DNA from: JALJPB01 sp963933115 | GTDB lineage: Bacteria > Pseudomonadota > Gammaproteobacteria > Enterobacterales > Alteromonadaceae | DNA length: 57,478 bases | Reading direction: 5' to 3' | Assembly: GCA_963933115.1 (NCBI GenBank) | Contig: CAWVSL010000015.1 | Location: forward strand, 1 to 57,478 | Shown here: piece after piece, positions 16,910 to 26,651 of the stretch | Layout of the letters: every line of letters begins with the position of its first letter | Position numbering within the stretch: the stretch's first letter is position 1 | Made by a program: the position numbers and the translations under genes | The notes under the pieces: model-generated | Database searches by the model: none | Told to the model about the DNA's origin: nothing | The model's input: only the letters and a program-made list of their open reading frames with translations

Positions 16910-17848
16910 TTACTTATATAATGACGGGGCATCTTTATCTGGCCTAGTTTTAAAACGGCGGTGTAACCACATATATTGTTCAGGTTTTTGGGAAATAGCT
17001 TTTTCTAACTCTTGGTTAATTCTAATTAAGTCATTTTCATCGTTATCGGTGGGAAAATTATCTAAAGGTGGTTTTATTTCAATAGTATAACCACTACCAT
17101 CATCATTCCTTGTTGGAATAAACATCATAGTTTTAGTTTCTTTTTGACGAGCGAAAATCAATGTCCCTTTGGTTGTTGCTGCGTCCTTAACACCAAAAAA
17201 TGGAACAAATAAGCTCTTGTTGCGTCCGTAGTCTTGATCAGGAAGATAAACACAGGCTTCTTTATTTTTTAACGCTTTTATTAAACCCCTAACATCGCGT
17301 TTACCTAACATGTATTTATTGGCTCTTCCTCTGCCTCTAAACTGAAAGTACTCCATCAATGGATTGTTATGCGGACGATAAAAAACCACCATAGGATTGC
17401 CGTGACCAACACCTCGACAACTCATTTCAACACTTAAATAATGCATCGTAAGCAATAAAACGCCATTGCCTTCTGATTGCGCTTTTTTAATATGCTCCAA
17501 ACCTATAAAAGTAACTTTACGATTAACACGCCAATTTGGCCACCACCAACCCATGCCGGTTTCTAATAATGCGATACCCGTGTTTTCAAAATTAACTTTT
17601 AAAATACGCTGATGTTCACTATCTGGTAAATCAGGAAAACATAATTGTAAATTTGTTAAGGCCACTTTTTTTCGACTTGAAGCTATTTTAAATAATAGCC
17701 GGCCAATTACTCTACCTAGACTTAATTGAAATTTATAAGGGAGCCAAGAGATAGAATATAAAATAAAAACCGCTAGCCATGTAAGCCAGTACTTAGGTAA
17801 TAGAAAAGAAACTTTAAAGTCGGGCTGTAATATTGAATTTCTACTCAC
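16910..17848 (-). CDS. lpxL: Lipid A late acyltransferase, LpxL/LpxM family
   Basis: This 312-aa inner-membrane protein has one N-terminal membrane anchor (YWLTWLAVFILYSISWLP) and the lysophospholipid-acyltransferase-like core. The catalytic HX4E motif is seen in TMHYLSVEMS. Further family motifs are WWPNWRVNRKV, VFYRPHNNP (the YRP segment), GKRDVRGLIKALK and LPDQDYG. It transfers a secondary acyl chain to Kdo2-lipid IVA on the cytoplasmic face. I favour LpxL over LpxM on overall look, but they are hard to separate by eye. It stands alone on the minus strand downstream of the tolC terminator. Confidence 0.85.
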   Translation of the reverse strand: MSRNSILQPDFKVSFLLPKYWLTWLAVFILYSISWLPYKFQLSLGRVIGRLLFKIASSRKKVALTNLQLCFPDLPDSEHQRILKVNFENTGIALLETGMGWWWPNWRVNRKVTFIGLEHIKKAQSEGNGVLLLTMHYLSVEMSCRGVGHGNPMVVFYRPHNNPLMEYFQFRGRGRANKYMLGKRDVRGLIKALKNKEACVYLPDQDYGRNKSLFVPFFGVKDAATTKGTLIFARQKETKTMMFIPTRNDDGSGYTIEIKPPLDNFPTDNDENDLIRINQELEKAISQKPEQYMWLHRRFKTRPDKDAPSLYK

Positions 17849-18103
17849 TAATTATATTCACTTATGGTTATTTCTATCATTCTCTGTATTATATTATATC
17901 TAAATTGTGACTAAGGATGTTAGTAGTTAACATTAAATAGACTAATTTATTTTTGTCGATTATTAATTAACTTTTTACTAGGTTGAGTATTCTTGTAGTA
18001 AAGAACTTTATTCTTGCTTAAAATAAAGCGCCTTAGAAAGCTACATTAATGTCTTTGATTAAGGTTCTTTTTTAATGTTTTTAGATATAGATCTTTTTGA
18101 CAT
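17849..18103. other. Intergenic, presumed promoter region of the LpxL-type gene
   Basis: About 250 nt between tolC's terminator and the acyltransferase start. It is AT-rich, no ORF of note is seen, and no clear sigma-70 promoter or operator stands out. Confidence 0.4.
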
Positions 18104-18137
18104 AAAAAAACCGCTTAACTCTTTAGTTAAGCGGTTT
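18104..18137 (-). terminator. Intrinsic terminator of tolC
   Basis: A perfect 13-bp stem (18108-18120 with 18125-18137; AAACCGCTTAACT against AGTTAAGCGGTTT) has a 4-nt loop. On the minus strand it runs straight into seven T residues, 16 nt past the tolC stop. Confidence 0.92.
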
Positions 18138-18152
18138 CTATACTGATTTTAA

Positions 18153-19517
18153 TTACTGGGTTGCCACCATCAAACCCTTGTTAATATCTTGGAGATCCTG
18201 AGGGGTAATGGTACCTGCTGATTTTTTCAATGATAAAACGTTTTGAATATAGGCATAACGTGTTTTTGAGAGGTTACGTTTAGCATTATATAAATTACGT
18301 GTGCTATCAAGCACATCGACTATAGTACGGGTACCTACTTCAAAACCAGCTTCTGTTGCTTCTAATGCTTTGGTGGCACTGACCACTGATTGCTTAAACG
18401 CTTTGGTTGCCGAAACGGCAGCGATAACCGTGTTGTAAGCATTACGAGTATCTCTAACGACACCACGGTGTGTTAAGGCCAAGTCTTGACTCGATGAAAC
18501 GTAACTTTGTTGGGCTTTATTTACGGCACTATTTACCGAACCACCGGAGTATATAGGTAAGCTTAAAGTAACACCAACAGAGTAACTATTTAAATATGGG
18601 CTTGAGGTAGGGTCAAATCCATCCGTTTCTGAGTCGCGCTGATTACTTCCGTAGCTACCATTTAAATCGATGGTTGGGTAATGACCAGAACGCGAGATAC
18701 TAATATTTTCTTTGGCAATATCAACAGCCACTTTTTGTGATATCAAATTTAAATTTCTTGCCTCTGCTATTTTTTGCCATTCATCGGCACTGTCGGGCAC
18801 AGGTCTGGAAGTACTAAATAAGTCAGTATCTAAAATATTGAGCTCACGAGGATAAACATTAGTGATTACTCTTAACGCTTCTTCTGCCGTATAAATACCA
18901 TTTTCAGCAAGTATTTCAGAAGATACCGCGGTATCGTATTGTGCTTGTGCTTCATGAACATCAGTAATTGCTGTTAAACCAACAGAATAACGTTGTTTTG
19001 TTTGTTCTAATTGACGCTCGATCGCTATTTTTTCTGCAGTAGCGAACTCTAAGTCATCCCTTGCGCTTAATAAATTAAAATAAGCCTGTGAGACACGGGT
19101 GATTAATTCTTGTTTGGCAGACTGTAAACTAATATCACTGCGGTGAGCCGCTTTTTTAGAGATGGCTAAACGTAGCCATGAATCATGATGGTAAAGCTGC
19201 ATATCTAAACGAACGCCATAGTTCATTGAATCAGTATTGGTCGAGACTACCGTTCCTATCGGCAAAAGGGCAGTGAATGGTTCACTCTCAGACTCACTCT
19301 TTGTATATCCACCATAAGCATTTATTTGGGGCAGCAATAGCGCGCGCACGCTTTCGATATCTTCTTGGGCTATCATATATTGTGCCGTCGCTTTTAATAC
19401 CACGGGATCATTTGCCATTGCTTGTCGATAAACAGTCATTAAATCTTCTGCATAAAGATTAGTACTTACAGTAGCACTTGTTAAAGCAATAATGAGCGAT
19501 ATAAGTGTTTTTTTCAT
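18153..19517 (-). CDS. tolC: Outer-membrane efflux channel TolC
   Basis: This 454-aa protein has a signal peptide (1-23, ending NLYA) and two outer-membrane efflux protein repeats. Repeats are visible as paired helices (VYRQAMANDPVVLKATAQY with the later SQAYFNLLSARDDLEFA; NLISQKVAVDIAKENI with RNAYNTVIAAVSATKAF). The motif region GTRTIVDVLDSTRNLYNAKR is typical of TolC. As a trimer it forms the channel-tunnel for RND, ABC and MFS pumps and type I secretion. It is divergent from nudF across 190 nt, the same arrangement as in E. coli, which supports true TolC rather than a paralogue. Confidence 0.93.
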   Translation of the reverse strand: MKKTLISLIIALTSATVSTNLYAEDLMTVYRQAMANDPVVLKATAQYMIAQEDIESVRALLLPQINAYGGYTKSESESEPFTALLPIGTVVSTNTDSMNYGVRLDMQLYHHDSWLRLAISKKAAHRSDISLQSAKQELITRVSQAYFNLLSARDDLEFATAEKIAIERQLEQTKQRYSVGLTAITDVHEAQAQYDTAVSSEILAENGIYTAEEALRVITNVYPRELNILDTDLFSTSRPVPDSADEWQKIAEARNLNLISQKVAVDIAKENISISRSGHYPTIDLNGSYGSNQRDSETDGFDPTSSPYLNSYSVGVTLSLPIYSGGSVNSAVNKAQQSYVSSSQDLALTHRGVVRDTRNAYNTVIAAVSATKAFKQSVVSATKALEATEAGFEVGTRTIVDVLDSTRNLYNAKRNLSKTRYAYIQNVLSLKKSAGTITPQDLQDINKGLMVATQ

Positions 19518-19707
19518 GTGTGGGTAATCCCTTTTATCTACATTTTTATTTTATAACCCATTAGTTTACATATGTGTTGGGCATATTTTGATACTATCCT
19601 ACAGGGGTTTTCACTTTAACCAAATAAAATAAGTGTTTACCTGTGTATACTAGTGTAACAAAATATTATTTCAAATATTTCAATACACTAATTTATTTTG
19701 GCTACTA

Positions 19708-20379
19708 ATGAATACAAAAAAAAATCAACCAATAACACGATTTAAGCATAACTACAGTTTAAAAGACTTAACCATTCATAATGTAGAAACACGCTTTCAA
19801 GGTTTTTTTAAAATCGACTGTTATCAACTATCTCATAAATTATTTAACGGAAGTCAGAGTGATATATTATCGCGAGAGATTTTTGAGCGCGGTGATGCTG
19901 TAGTATTAATGCCTTATGATGCTAAGTTAGATCAAGTTGTTTTGTTAGAACAATTTAGACCAGGTGCTATTCGAGAAGGTGAAACTCCCTGGTTATTAGA
20001 GTTTGTTGCAGGGATGTTTAACCTTAATGAAAATCCCGAAGATGTTGCCATCAGAGAGGCTGAAGAAGAAGCTGGCTTAATTATCCCTTCCGATGATTTA
20101 ATCAATATTATGAGTTATTTTTCTAGTCCAGGGGGGATGAGTGAAAAAATTCATCTTTATGCCGCTTGTATTGATAGCTCTGAACTTAATAATGATAATG
20201 CCGTTTATGGTTTAGAGGGCGAAGGTGAAGATATTTTAGTTCATATAATGCCACGCAGCGAGGCAATGGCGTTACTTTCTCAAGGGAGAATTAATAACGC
20301 AGCCACTATTATTGCTTTACAATGGTTGGCATTAAACTATCAATCTTTACAAGATAAAATACTAAACGGAGACCACTAA
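19708..20379 (+). CDS. nudF: ADP-ribose pyrophosphatase (Nudix)
   Basis: This 223-aa protein has a complete Nudix box at 102-124: G102, E108, then REAEEEAGL (R116, E117, E120, E121, G123) in the pattern Gx5Ex7REUxEExGU. The upstream LLEQFRPGAIREG and WLLEFVAGM segments are those of the ADP-ribose pyrophosphatase subgroup. It converts ADP-ribose to AMP and ribose-5-phosphate in the cytoplasm. It heads the conserved nudF-yqiB-cpdA-yqiA run leading to parE and stops 1 nt before yqiB. Confidence 0.93.
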   Translation: MNTKKNQPITRFKHNYSLKDLTIHNVETRFQGFFKIDCYQLSHKLFNGSQSDILSREIFERGDAVVLMPYDAKLDQVVLLEQFRPGAIREGETPWLLEFVAGMFNLNENPEDVAIREAEEEAGLIIPSDDLINIMSYFSSPGGMSEKIHLYAACIDSSELNNDNAVYGLEGEGEDILVHIMPRSEAMALLSQGRINNAATIIALQWLALNYQSLQDKILNGDH

Positions 20380-20380
20380 G

Positions 20381-20881
20381 ATGGGCAACCTTGCTCGAAA
20401 ATATCAAATAAGTTTATCTTCTTTAATGAATCTTTGTGACACTAATTACATGTTAATGCTAAAAGTATTAGCCAATAAAGAATGTGTAGGCGAGCAACGC
20501 TGTTTTTTTATATCTGACTTCCTATCCTATACGGTGACGGTAAAAGAAGTAACACGCTATACGTCATTAGTGAGTATTTCCCAAGATGTGAATGTTTTTA
20601 TTACCAAAAATAATATCAATCAAGACAATACTAATAATATTGACCGATTATCACCCACTTTAGCTAAATTATTTCGCCCGTCGATGGTGCTTCGTCTATA
20701 TCATGACGCGCGCATGGCTGAGGTGATTAGTTCGCAGGATATTCGTCAAGTTAAACCCCGCTATGATTATCCTAATAGTGATATGCATCAACCTGATGAA
20801 AAACATCAGATCAATTTGTTTTTAAATGAGTGGCTACAACTTTGTCTTCGATTAGGTCAAGTTAAGTTGACCTTACTGTAA
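20381..20881 (+). CDS. yqiB: DUF1249 family protein YqiB
   Basis: This 166-aa cytoplasmic protein of unknown function is recognised by position and by the DUF1249 features LCDTNYMLMLKV near the start and RLYHDARMAEV, then KHQINLFLNEWLQLCL at the end. It follows nudF almost without a gap (TAA, 1 nt, ATG), which implies co-translation. No catalytic residues are evident. Confidence 0.85.
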   Translation: MGNLARKYQISLSSLMNLCDTNYMLMLKVLANKECVGEQRCFFISDFLSYTVTVKEVTRYTSLVSISQDVNVFITKNNINQDNTNNIDRLSPTLAKLFRPSMVLRLYHDARMAEVISSQDIRQVKPRYDYPNSDMHQPDEKHQINLFLNEWLQLCLRLGQVKLTLL

Positions 20882-20943
20882 GTTTTTCATATCTAATGAC
20901 AGAGTAAAATATTTATGTTCGTATTGATGACACCGAGGTTTTT

Positions 20944-21762
20944 TTGAATAATCCCCTTATTATCGCCCAAATCAGTGACAGCCATTTGTTTGCTGACGAA
21001 GACTCGTTACATTGTGGTAAAAATGTTTATCAGCATTTTGTCAGTGTTTTAGCAGAAATTAAACAAAATAAAGCCATCAATTATTTAATATTCACCGGGG
21101 ATTTAACGCAAGATCATAGTGAAGAGTCGTATCAATTATTTGCCCGAGCAATTAAACAAAATAATATATCAGTGCCAGTTTTGTTTTTAAGTGGTAATCA
21201 TGATGAAACTGAATTACTTAATAAGCACCTTATAAATGCACCATTTTTGTCTGACAAGTTAATTCAAAATAACGAATGGCAAATACTGTTAGTAGAGAGT
21301 AAAAGTAAAGTTATAGAAGGGCCTGCAGGTCAAGTGGATGAAGATGAACTCCTGAAAATCAGCGGTAGTATTGACAGTAAAAAACGACAGCTCATTTTTA
21401 TGCACCATCACCCAGTAGATGTTGGTTATTTTATTGATAAACATGGTTTACAACAAGCGGATCTTTTTTGGAAAACTATTAATAATCACGCATCTATTTC
21501 AGGTATTGCTTGTGGACATATTCATCGCGCATTAACATTATTTCCTGATGTCTCTACAGGGAATGTCACTGTTTATACTTGCCCAGCAACCTCTATACAG
21601 TTTGATCCTTTAGCCAATAGCGTACAAGCTTTAGAGCAAGGGCCTGGGTACCGATTGTTTTATCTGGATGATCAAAAAAACATAACATCATCAGTACATT
21701 ATATTGATGAAAAAGATATTAATAAAAAGCGAATGAGTGATACCGTTTACAATGATCAATAA
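20944..21762 (+). CDS. cpdA: 3',5'-cyclic-AMP phosphodiesterase
   Basis: This 272-aa calcineurin-like metallophosphoesterase carries all metal motifs: QISDSHLF (DxH), FTGDLTQD (GD), LSGNHDET (GNHD), FMHHHPVD and CGHIHRA (GHxH). By homology CpdA degrades cAMP and tunes CRP signalling. The start is TTG at 20944 with GAGG 8 nt upstream. The ATG codons further upstream are in a frame closed by TGA. It overlaps the next gene by 11 nt if yqiA starts at 21752. The final residues are less conserved. Confidence 0.9.
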   Translation: MNNPLIIAQISDSHLFADEDSLHCGKNVYQHFVSVLAEIKQNKAINYLIFTGDLTQDHSEESYQLFARAIKQNNISVPVLFLSGNHDETELLNKHLINAPFLSDKLIQNNEWQILLVESKSKVIEGPAGQVDEDELLKISGSIDSKKRQLIFMHHHPVDVGYFIDKHGLQQADLFWKTINNHASISGIACGHIHRALTLFPDVSTGNVTVYTCPATSIQFDPLANSVQALEQGPGYRLFYLDDQKNITSSVHYIDEKDINKKRMSDTVYNDQ

Positions 21763-22339
21763 CATCCTTTATTTACATGGCTTTAACTCATCGCCATTGT
21801 CTGAAAAAGCAAAATTAACTCAGCAATATGTTACTGAACACTTTCCAGAGATAAACTTTTATTGCCCTCAAATTATCAGTAACCCTAAAGCGGCGATTAT
21901 TCAACTTGAACAATTAATCGAGCAGCATTCGACACCATCTTGTCAATGGTATTTTATCGGCTCTTCTTTAGGGGGATATTTTGCTACCTATTTGGCAGAA
22001 AAGTATCAACGACCCGCGGCAGTTATTAACCCTGCAGTTAAACCTTATCATTTACTGGTCGATTATTTGGGTGAGCAAACCAATCCTTATACTCAGGAGG
22101 TTTATCAAGTGACTACCGACTTTATTGTTGATTTGAAAAGCCTAGAGCAACAAACTTTGTTAAAAAATAATTATTTGCTAATGGTACAAACAGGTGATGA
22201 AGTGTTAGATTATCATCAAGCGATAAATTTTTACCAAAATGCGCATTTGATTAAACAACAAGGTGGCGATCATAGTTTTGTTGGTTTTGAAAAAATGTTG
22301 CCAACAATAACAAAGTTCTTTAATCTTAATTCGTTTTAG
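21752..22339 (+). CDS. yqiA: YqiA-type alpha/beta hydrolase (esterase)
   Basis: This protein is about 195 aa. It begins MINNILYLHGFNSSPLSEKA, which aligns with the YqiA N-terminus (LLYLHGFNSSP). The nucleophile elbow is FIGSSLGGYFA, and the C-terminal Asp/His are in QTGDEVLDY and GGDHSFVGF. I chose ATG 21752; GTG 21737 in the same frame would add five residues. The start lies inside the end of cpdA, so translation is coupled. YqiA has esterase activity; the physiological substrate is not known to me. It precedes parE by 45 nt. Confidence 0.88.
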   Translation: MINNILYLHGFNSSPLSEKAKLTQQYVTEHFPEINFYCPQIISNPKAAIIQLEQLIEQHSTPSCQWYFIGSSLGGYFATYLAEKYQRPAAVINPAVKPYHLLVDYLGEQTNPYTQEVYQVTTDFIVDLKSLEQQTLLKNNYLLMVQTGDEVLDYHQAINFYQNAHLIKQQGGDHSFVGFEKMLPTITKFFNLNSF

Positions 22340-22384
22340 CCCGTACTTAACTTATTATAAAAATAACACTATCAGAAGTTTAAC

Positions 22385-24274
22385 ATGACCGAAGAATATA
22401 ATGCTGGTTCCATCGAAGTCCTTAGTGGCTTAGACCCTGTTCGCCATCGTCCTGGAATGTATACTGATACCTCTCGACCCAATCATTTAGGTCAAGAGGT
22501 TATTGATAACTCAGTAGATGAAGCGCTTGCGGGTCACGCACAAAACATAACCGTTATTCTAGATAAAGACCAGTCATTGGAAATTATTGATGATGGCCGT
22601 GGTATGCCCGTTGATATTCACCCTGAAGAGGGAGTCTCAGGTGTGGAACTCATTTTTTGTAAATTACATGCGGGTGGTAAATTTTCTAACAAAAATTATC
22701 AATTTTCTGGTGGTCTACATGGTGTGGGTATTTCTGTAGTAAACGCTTTGTCAACAAGAGTAGATGTGACCATTCGCCGAGACAGTAAAGTTTTTGAAAT
22801 TGCTTTTGAACATGGTGAAAAAGTTGAGGAACTACACGAAATAGGTACTGTTGGCCGCAGGAATACCGGGACAAGGGTGAAATTTTGGCCTGATGCTAAA
22901 TATTTTGATTCGAATAAGTTTTCAACCTTAAAACTCACTCATTTATTAAAGGCTAAAGCGGTACTTTGTCCAGGTTTAACTATTAAGTTTCATGATAAAA
23001 TTGAAGACAAAAAATATGACTGGTGTTATGAAGAAGGCCTAACAGACTATTTAAAAGAGTCCGTTAAAGGTTATATTAATTTACCTGAAGAACCTTTCGT
23101 TGGCAGTTTTATTTCTCACAATGAAGCAGCTGAATGGGCAGTGACATGGTTATCTGAAGGGGGAGAGGGTATTGGTGAAAGTTATGTTAACCTCATACCT
23201 ACTATTCAAGGGGGTACTCATGTTAATGGTTTTCGCCAGGGCCTCTTAGAGTCAATGAGGGAATTTTGTGAGTTCCGTAACCTTATTCCCCGAGGTGTTA
23301 AATTAACGCCAGACGATATTTGGGACAAGTGTAGTTATATTTTATCAGTAAAAATGCAAGATCCACAATTTGCAGGACAAACAAAAGAGCGACTGTCGTC
23401 AAGGCAGTGTGCGGCATTTGTTACTGGTGTGGTTAAAGATGCTTTTAGTTTATGGTTAAACGAGCATACTGAAATTGCTGAGTCGTTAGCTGAATTTTGT
23501 ATTTCAAATGCTCAACGTAGGTTACGCGCCAGTAAAAAAATCATTCGTAAAAAAATCACTCAAGGTCCCGCATTACCGGGGAAATTGACAGATTGTGGTA
23601 GCCAAGACCTCAATCGCACCGAGATATTTTTAGTGGAGGGTGACTCTGCTGGCGGCAGTGCTAAACAAGCAAGGGATCGTGAATTCCAAGCCATTATGCC
23701 ATTGCGAGGTAAAATTTTAAATACTTGGGAAGTTGACTCAGAGCAGATATTAGCATCGCAAGAGGTTCATAATATCTCTATTGCCTTAGGCATTGACCCC
23801 GATAGTGATGATTTAACTGAGTTGCGTTATGGTAAAATATGTATTCTTGCTGATGCTGACTCCGATGGTCTTCATATAGCGACTTTACTTTGTGCATTAT
23901 TCACTCAACATTTTTTACCTTTAGTTCAGCAGGGCCATGTATATGTTGCTATGCCACCTTTATATCGTATTGATATTGGTAAAGAGGTTTTTTATGCGCT
24001 TGATGAAGAAGAAAAAGATGGTATTTTAGATCGTATCGAAGCTGAGAAAAAACGTGGTAAAGTCAATGTTCAACGCTTTAAAGGTTTGGGCGAAATGAAC
24101 CCGTTACAACTTCGTGAAACAACAATGGATCCAAATACCAGGCGCTTAGTGCAGTTGACTGTTGATGACCACCCCGAAATGATGGAATTGATGGATATGT
24201 TACTGTCTAAAAAACGAGCAGGGGATCGCAAAACTTGGTTACAAAGTAAAGGTGATCTAGCCATTATAGATTAA
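22385..24274 (+). CDS. parE: DNA topoisomerase IV subunit B
   Basis: This 629-aa protein has a GHKL ATPase domain with EVIDNSVDEALAGHA (catalytic Glu, Mg Asn) and DDGRGMP, then a transducer and a TOPRIM domain with LVEGDSAGGSAKQARDR and LADADSDGLH. The C-terminal end includes QRFKGLGEMNPLQL. The length matches E. coli ParE (630) rather than GyrB (about 800), which decides the assignment. With ParC it decatenates chromosomes. A strong terminator follows, so it is not co-transcribed with the downstream arsenic genes. Confidence 0.96.
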   Translation: MTEEYNAGSIEVLSGLDPVRHRPGMYTDTSRPNHLGQEVIDNSVDEALAGHAQNITVILDKDQSLEIIDDGRGMPVDIHPEEGVSGVELIFCKLHAGGKFSNKNYQFSGGLHGVGISVVNALSTRVDVTIRRDSKVFEIAFEHGEKVEELHEIGTVGRRNTGTRVKFWPDAKYFDSNKFSTLKLTHLLKAKAVLCPGLTIKFHDKIEDKKYDWCYEEGLTDYLKESVKGYINLPEEPFVGSFISHNEAAEWAVTWLSEGGEGIGESYVNLIPTIQGGTHVNGFRQGLLESMREFCEFRNLIPRGVKLTPDDIWDKCSYILSVKMQDPQFAGQTKERLSSRQCAAFVTGVVKDAFSLWLNEHTEIAESLAEFCISNAQRRLRASKKIIRKKITQGPALPGKLTDCGSQDLNRTEIFLVEGDSAGGSAKQARDREFQAIMPLRGKILNTWEVDSEQILASQEVHNISIALGIDPDSDDLTELRYGKICILADADSDGLHIATLLCALFTQHFLPLVQQGHVYVAMPPLYRIDIGKEVFYALDEEEKDGILDRIEAEKKRGKVNVQRFKGLGEMNPLQLRETTMDPNTRRLVQLTVDDHPEMMELMDMLLSKKRAGDRKTWLQSKGDLAIID

Positions 24275-24298
24275 TTTGATTTATTAAAATATTTTTTC

Positions 24299-24336
24299 AA
24301 ACGTTAATCAGCTTTCTTGCTGGTTAACGTTTTTCT
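24299..24336 (+). terminator. Intrinsic terminator after parE
   Basis: A 14-bp stem (24299-24312 with 24319-24332, one T-G pair; AAACGTTAATCAGC against GCTGGTTAACGTTT) has a 6-nt loop and a T-rich tail. It isolates parE from the following GAPDH gene. Confidence 0.92.
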
Positions 24337-24362
24337 TTTATAGCATTAAAATAGGACAACCG

Positions 24363-25373
24363 ATGACAATTAAAGTAGGGATCAATGGATTTGGTCGAAT
24401 GGGACGTTTAGTGATGCGTGCGGCTTGGGAATTTCCTGAGTTCGAATTTGTGCAAATTAATGATCCCGCTGGCGATGTTGATACGTTATCACATTTGATT
24501 AATTTTGATTCTATTCATGGTCGTTGGCAGTTTGAAGCTAAAAACGTTAATAACATGATGACGGTTAGTCACCCCCTTGGTGATAAAGTATTAAAAGTAT
24601 CAGCGAATATCGCTATTTCTGATACTGATTGGTCTGGATGCGACATCGTCGTTGAAGCATCTGGCGTAATGAAAACAAAAGCTAAGTTAGAAGCTTATCT
24701 TGAGCAGGGGGTTAAACGTGTTGTTGTTACCGCACCAGTAAAAGAAGAAGGAGTATTGAATATTGTTATGGGGGTTAATCATCAGTTATTTGATGCGAGT
24801 AAACATAAAATAGTAACCGCCGCTTCTTGTACCACTAATTGTTTAGCGCCGGTTGTTAAAGTGTTGCAAGATACTGTGGGTATAAAGCACGGTAGTATGA
24901 CGACCATTCATAGTATTACTAATACGCAAACTATTATCGATGCCCCTCATAAAGATTTGCGACGAGCACGCTCTTGTGGCCAAAGCTTGATTCCAACAAC
25001 TACTGGCTCAGCAACTGCGATAACGCATATTTTTCCTGAACTTAAAGGTAAGTTAAATGGTCATGCCGTTCGTGTGCCTTTAACTAATGCCTCAATTACC
25101 GATTGTGTCTTTGAATTAAATCGAGCAACAACAGCGGATGAAATTAATCAATTAATGCAACGAGCTTCAGAAGGTCAATTAAAGGGAGTTTTAGGCTACG
25201 AAGACAAACCTTTGGTATCGGTTGATTATAAAACTGACCCTCGTTCATCCATAGTTGATGCCTTGTCAACTATGGTGATAAATGATACTCAATTAAAAAT
25301 GTATCTTTGGTATGACAATGAATGGGGCTATGTTAATCGTACGGCTGAATTGATGTTGTTAGTCGTAAAATAG
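24363..25373 (+). CDS. gapdh: ArsJ-associated glyceraldehyde-3-phosphate dehydrogenase
   Basis: This 336-aa GAPDH-fold protein has the NAD-binding GINGFGRMGRL (6-16), catalytic AASCTTNCLAP with Cys156, and TTIHSITNTQ with His183. It is paired with ArsJ 36 nt downstream. In that pairing, arsenate replaces phosphate in the GAPDH reaction and the resulting 1-arseno-3-phosphoglycerate is exported by ArsJ. The position between parE and parC and the partner argue for this dedicated paralogue rather than the glycolytic enzyme. No ArsR gene or obvious ArsR site accompanies it, so its control is unclear. The initiator ATG 24363 gives the expected start of the Rossmann fold. Confidence 0.88.
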   Translation: MTIKVGINGFGRMGRLVMRAAWEFPEFEFVQINDPAGDVDTLSHLINFDSIHGRWQFEAKNVNNMMTVSHPLGDKVLKVSANIAISDTDWSGCDIVVEASGVMKTKAKLEAYLEQGVKRVVVTAPVKEEGVLNIVMGVNHQLFDASKHKIVTAASCTTNCLAPVVKVLQDTVGIKHGSMTTIHSITNTQTIIDAPHKDLRRARSCGQSLIPTTTGSATAITHIFPELKGKLNGHAVRVPLTNASITDCVFELNRATTADEINQLMQRASEGQLKGVLGYEDKPLVSVDYKTDPRSSIVDALSTMVINDTQLKMYLWYDNEWGYVNRTAELMLLVVK

Positions 25374-25409
25374 CCATGGAATGTTTGTTTTTATCAAGCA
25401 TACTCATCA

Positions 25410-26651
25410 ATGATTAAAAAAATAAAACAACTGCCGCAAGCAATAAAACAATACTTAGTGATAACTGCTAGTTATTGGGCTTTTACTTTGACGGATGGCG
25501 CTTTGAGAATGTTGATTTTATTACATTTTCATCAACTGGGTTATTCACCATTAGCCCTCGCATCACTTTTTATATTTTATGAAATTTTTGGTGTGATAAC
25601 TAACCTTGTTGGTGGTTGGCTGGGGGCTAAAATTGGTTTAAATAAAACCATGAATATTGGTTTGTTTTTGCAAGTCAGTGCTTTGATAATGCTTGTTGTT
25701 CCGACTGATTATTTAACCATAACATGGGTAATGCTATCCCAAGCAATATCCGGTATGGCTAAAGACCTGAATAAAATGAGTGCTAAAAGTAGCATCAAAA
25801 CCTTAGTGCCAAATGAGCAACAAGGGCAATTATTTCATTGGGTTGCATTGTTAACAGGTTCAAAAAATGCACTAAAAGGCTTTGGATTCTTTTTAGGGGC
25901 GTTTTTACTGGCAGTTTTAGGTTTTAAATTTGCAATAGCGACGATGGCTATATCATTAGCAGGGGTTGCTATTATTAGCTCCCTATTACTCACTACTGAT
26001 ATTGGTAAAGCCAACAAAAAAGTTAAGTTCAGTCAAATATTTTCTAAAAATTCGTCACTAAATTATTTGTCAGCAGCACGATTATGCTTGTTTGCCTCAA
26101 GGGATGTTTGGTTTGTTGTTGCACTTCCTGTGTATTTATCAAGCCAACTAAACTGGAGTTTTCATTTTATTGGCACTTTTATGGCTGTGTGGATTATTTT
26201 TTATGGTCTTATTCAAGCGAATACACCTAAGTTAATGCAATCTTTTAATATGCAACACTTAAACTCTAGCGACAATCGACAACAGTCATTAATGTCTAGT
26301 GTTTATTTAGTGGTGATTTGGGGGAGTATATTAACACTGATAAGCCTTTTGATTGCATTAGCCCTTAGTTTTACACTTTATAGCCCCGTGGTTATTGTTA
26401 TTGGCCTATTAGCCTTTGGCTTTGTATTTGCTATTAACTCTTCTTTGCATAGTTATTTAATTGTCGCTTTTGCACGAGATGATGGTGTTTCTATGGATGT
26501 TGGCTTTTATTATATGGCAAATGCTCTTGGGCGTTTAATGGGGACTCTGCTCTCTGGTTGGATTTATCAGTATTATGGTTTTTATCCTTGCTTGATTTTT
26601 TCAGCTTTATTAGCCTGCGGCTCCGTTTTATTTATTAAAAAAGTTATATAG
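25410..26651 (+). CDS. arsJ: Organoarsenical efflux MFS transporter ArsJ
   Basis: This 413-aa 12-TM major-facilitator protein is recognised as ArsJ by its opening (QYLVITASYWAFTLTDGALR, LLHFHQLGYSPLALA) and by ISGMAKDLNKMSAKSSIK and TGSKNALKGFGFFLGA. The GAPDH partner immediately upstream strengthens this. It exports 1-arseno-3-phosphoglycerate, which breaks down outside the cell and gives arsenate resistance without reduction to arsenite. It is followed by 260 nt before parC. Confidence 0.92.
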   Translation: MIKKIKQLPQAIKQYLVITASYWAFTLTDGALRMLILLHFHQLGYSPLALASLFIFYEIFGVITNLVGGWLGAKIGLNKTMNIGLFLQVSALIMLVVPTDYLTITWVMLSQAISGMAKDLNKMSAKSSIKTLVPNEQQGQLFHWVALLTGSKNALKGFGFFLGAFLLAVLGFKFAIATMAISLAGVAIISSLLLTTDIGKANKKVKFSQIFSKNSSLNYLSAARLCLFASRDVWFVVALPVYLSSQLNWSFHFIGTFMAVWIIFYGLIQANTPKLMQSFNMQHLNSSDNRQQSLMSSVYLVVIWGSILTLISLLIALALSFTLYSPVVIVIGLLAFGFVFAINSSLHSYLIVAFARDDGVSMDVGFYYMANALGRLMGTLLSGWIYQYYGFYPCLIFSALLACGSVLFIKKVI

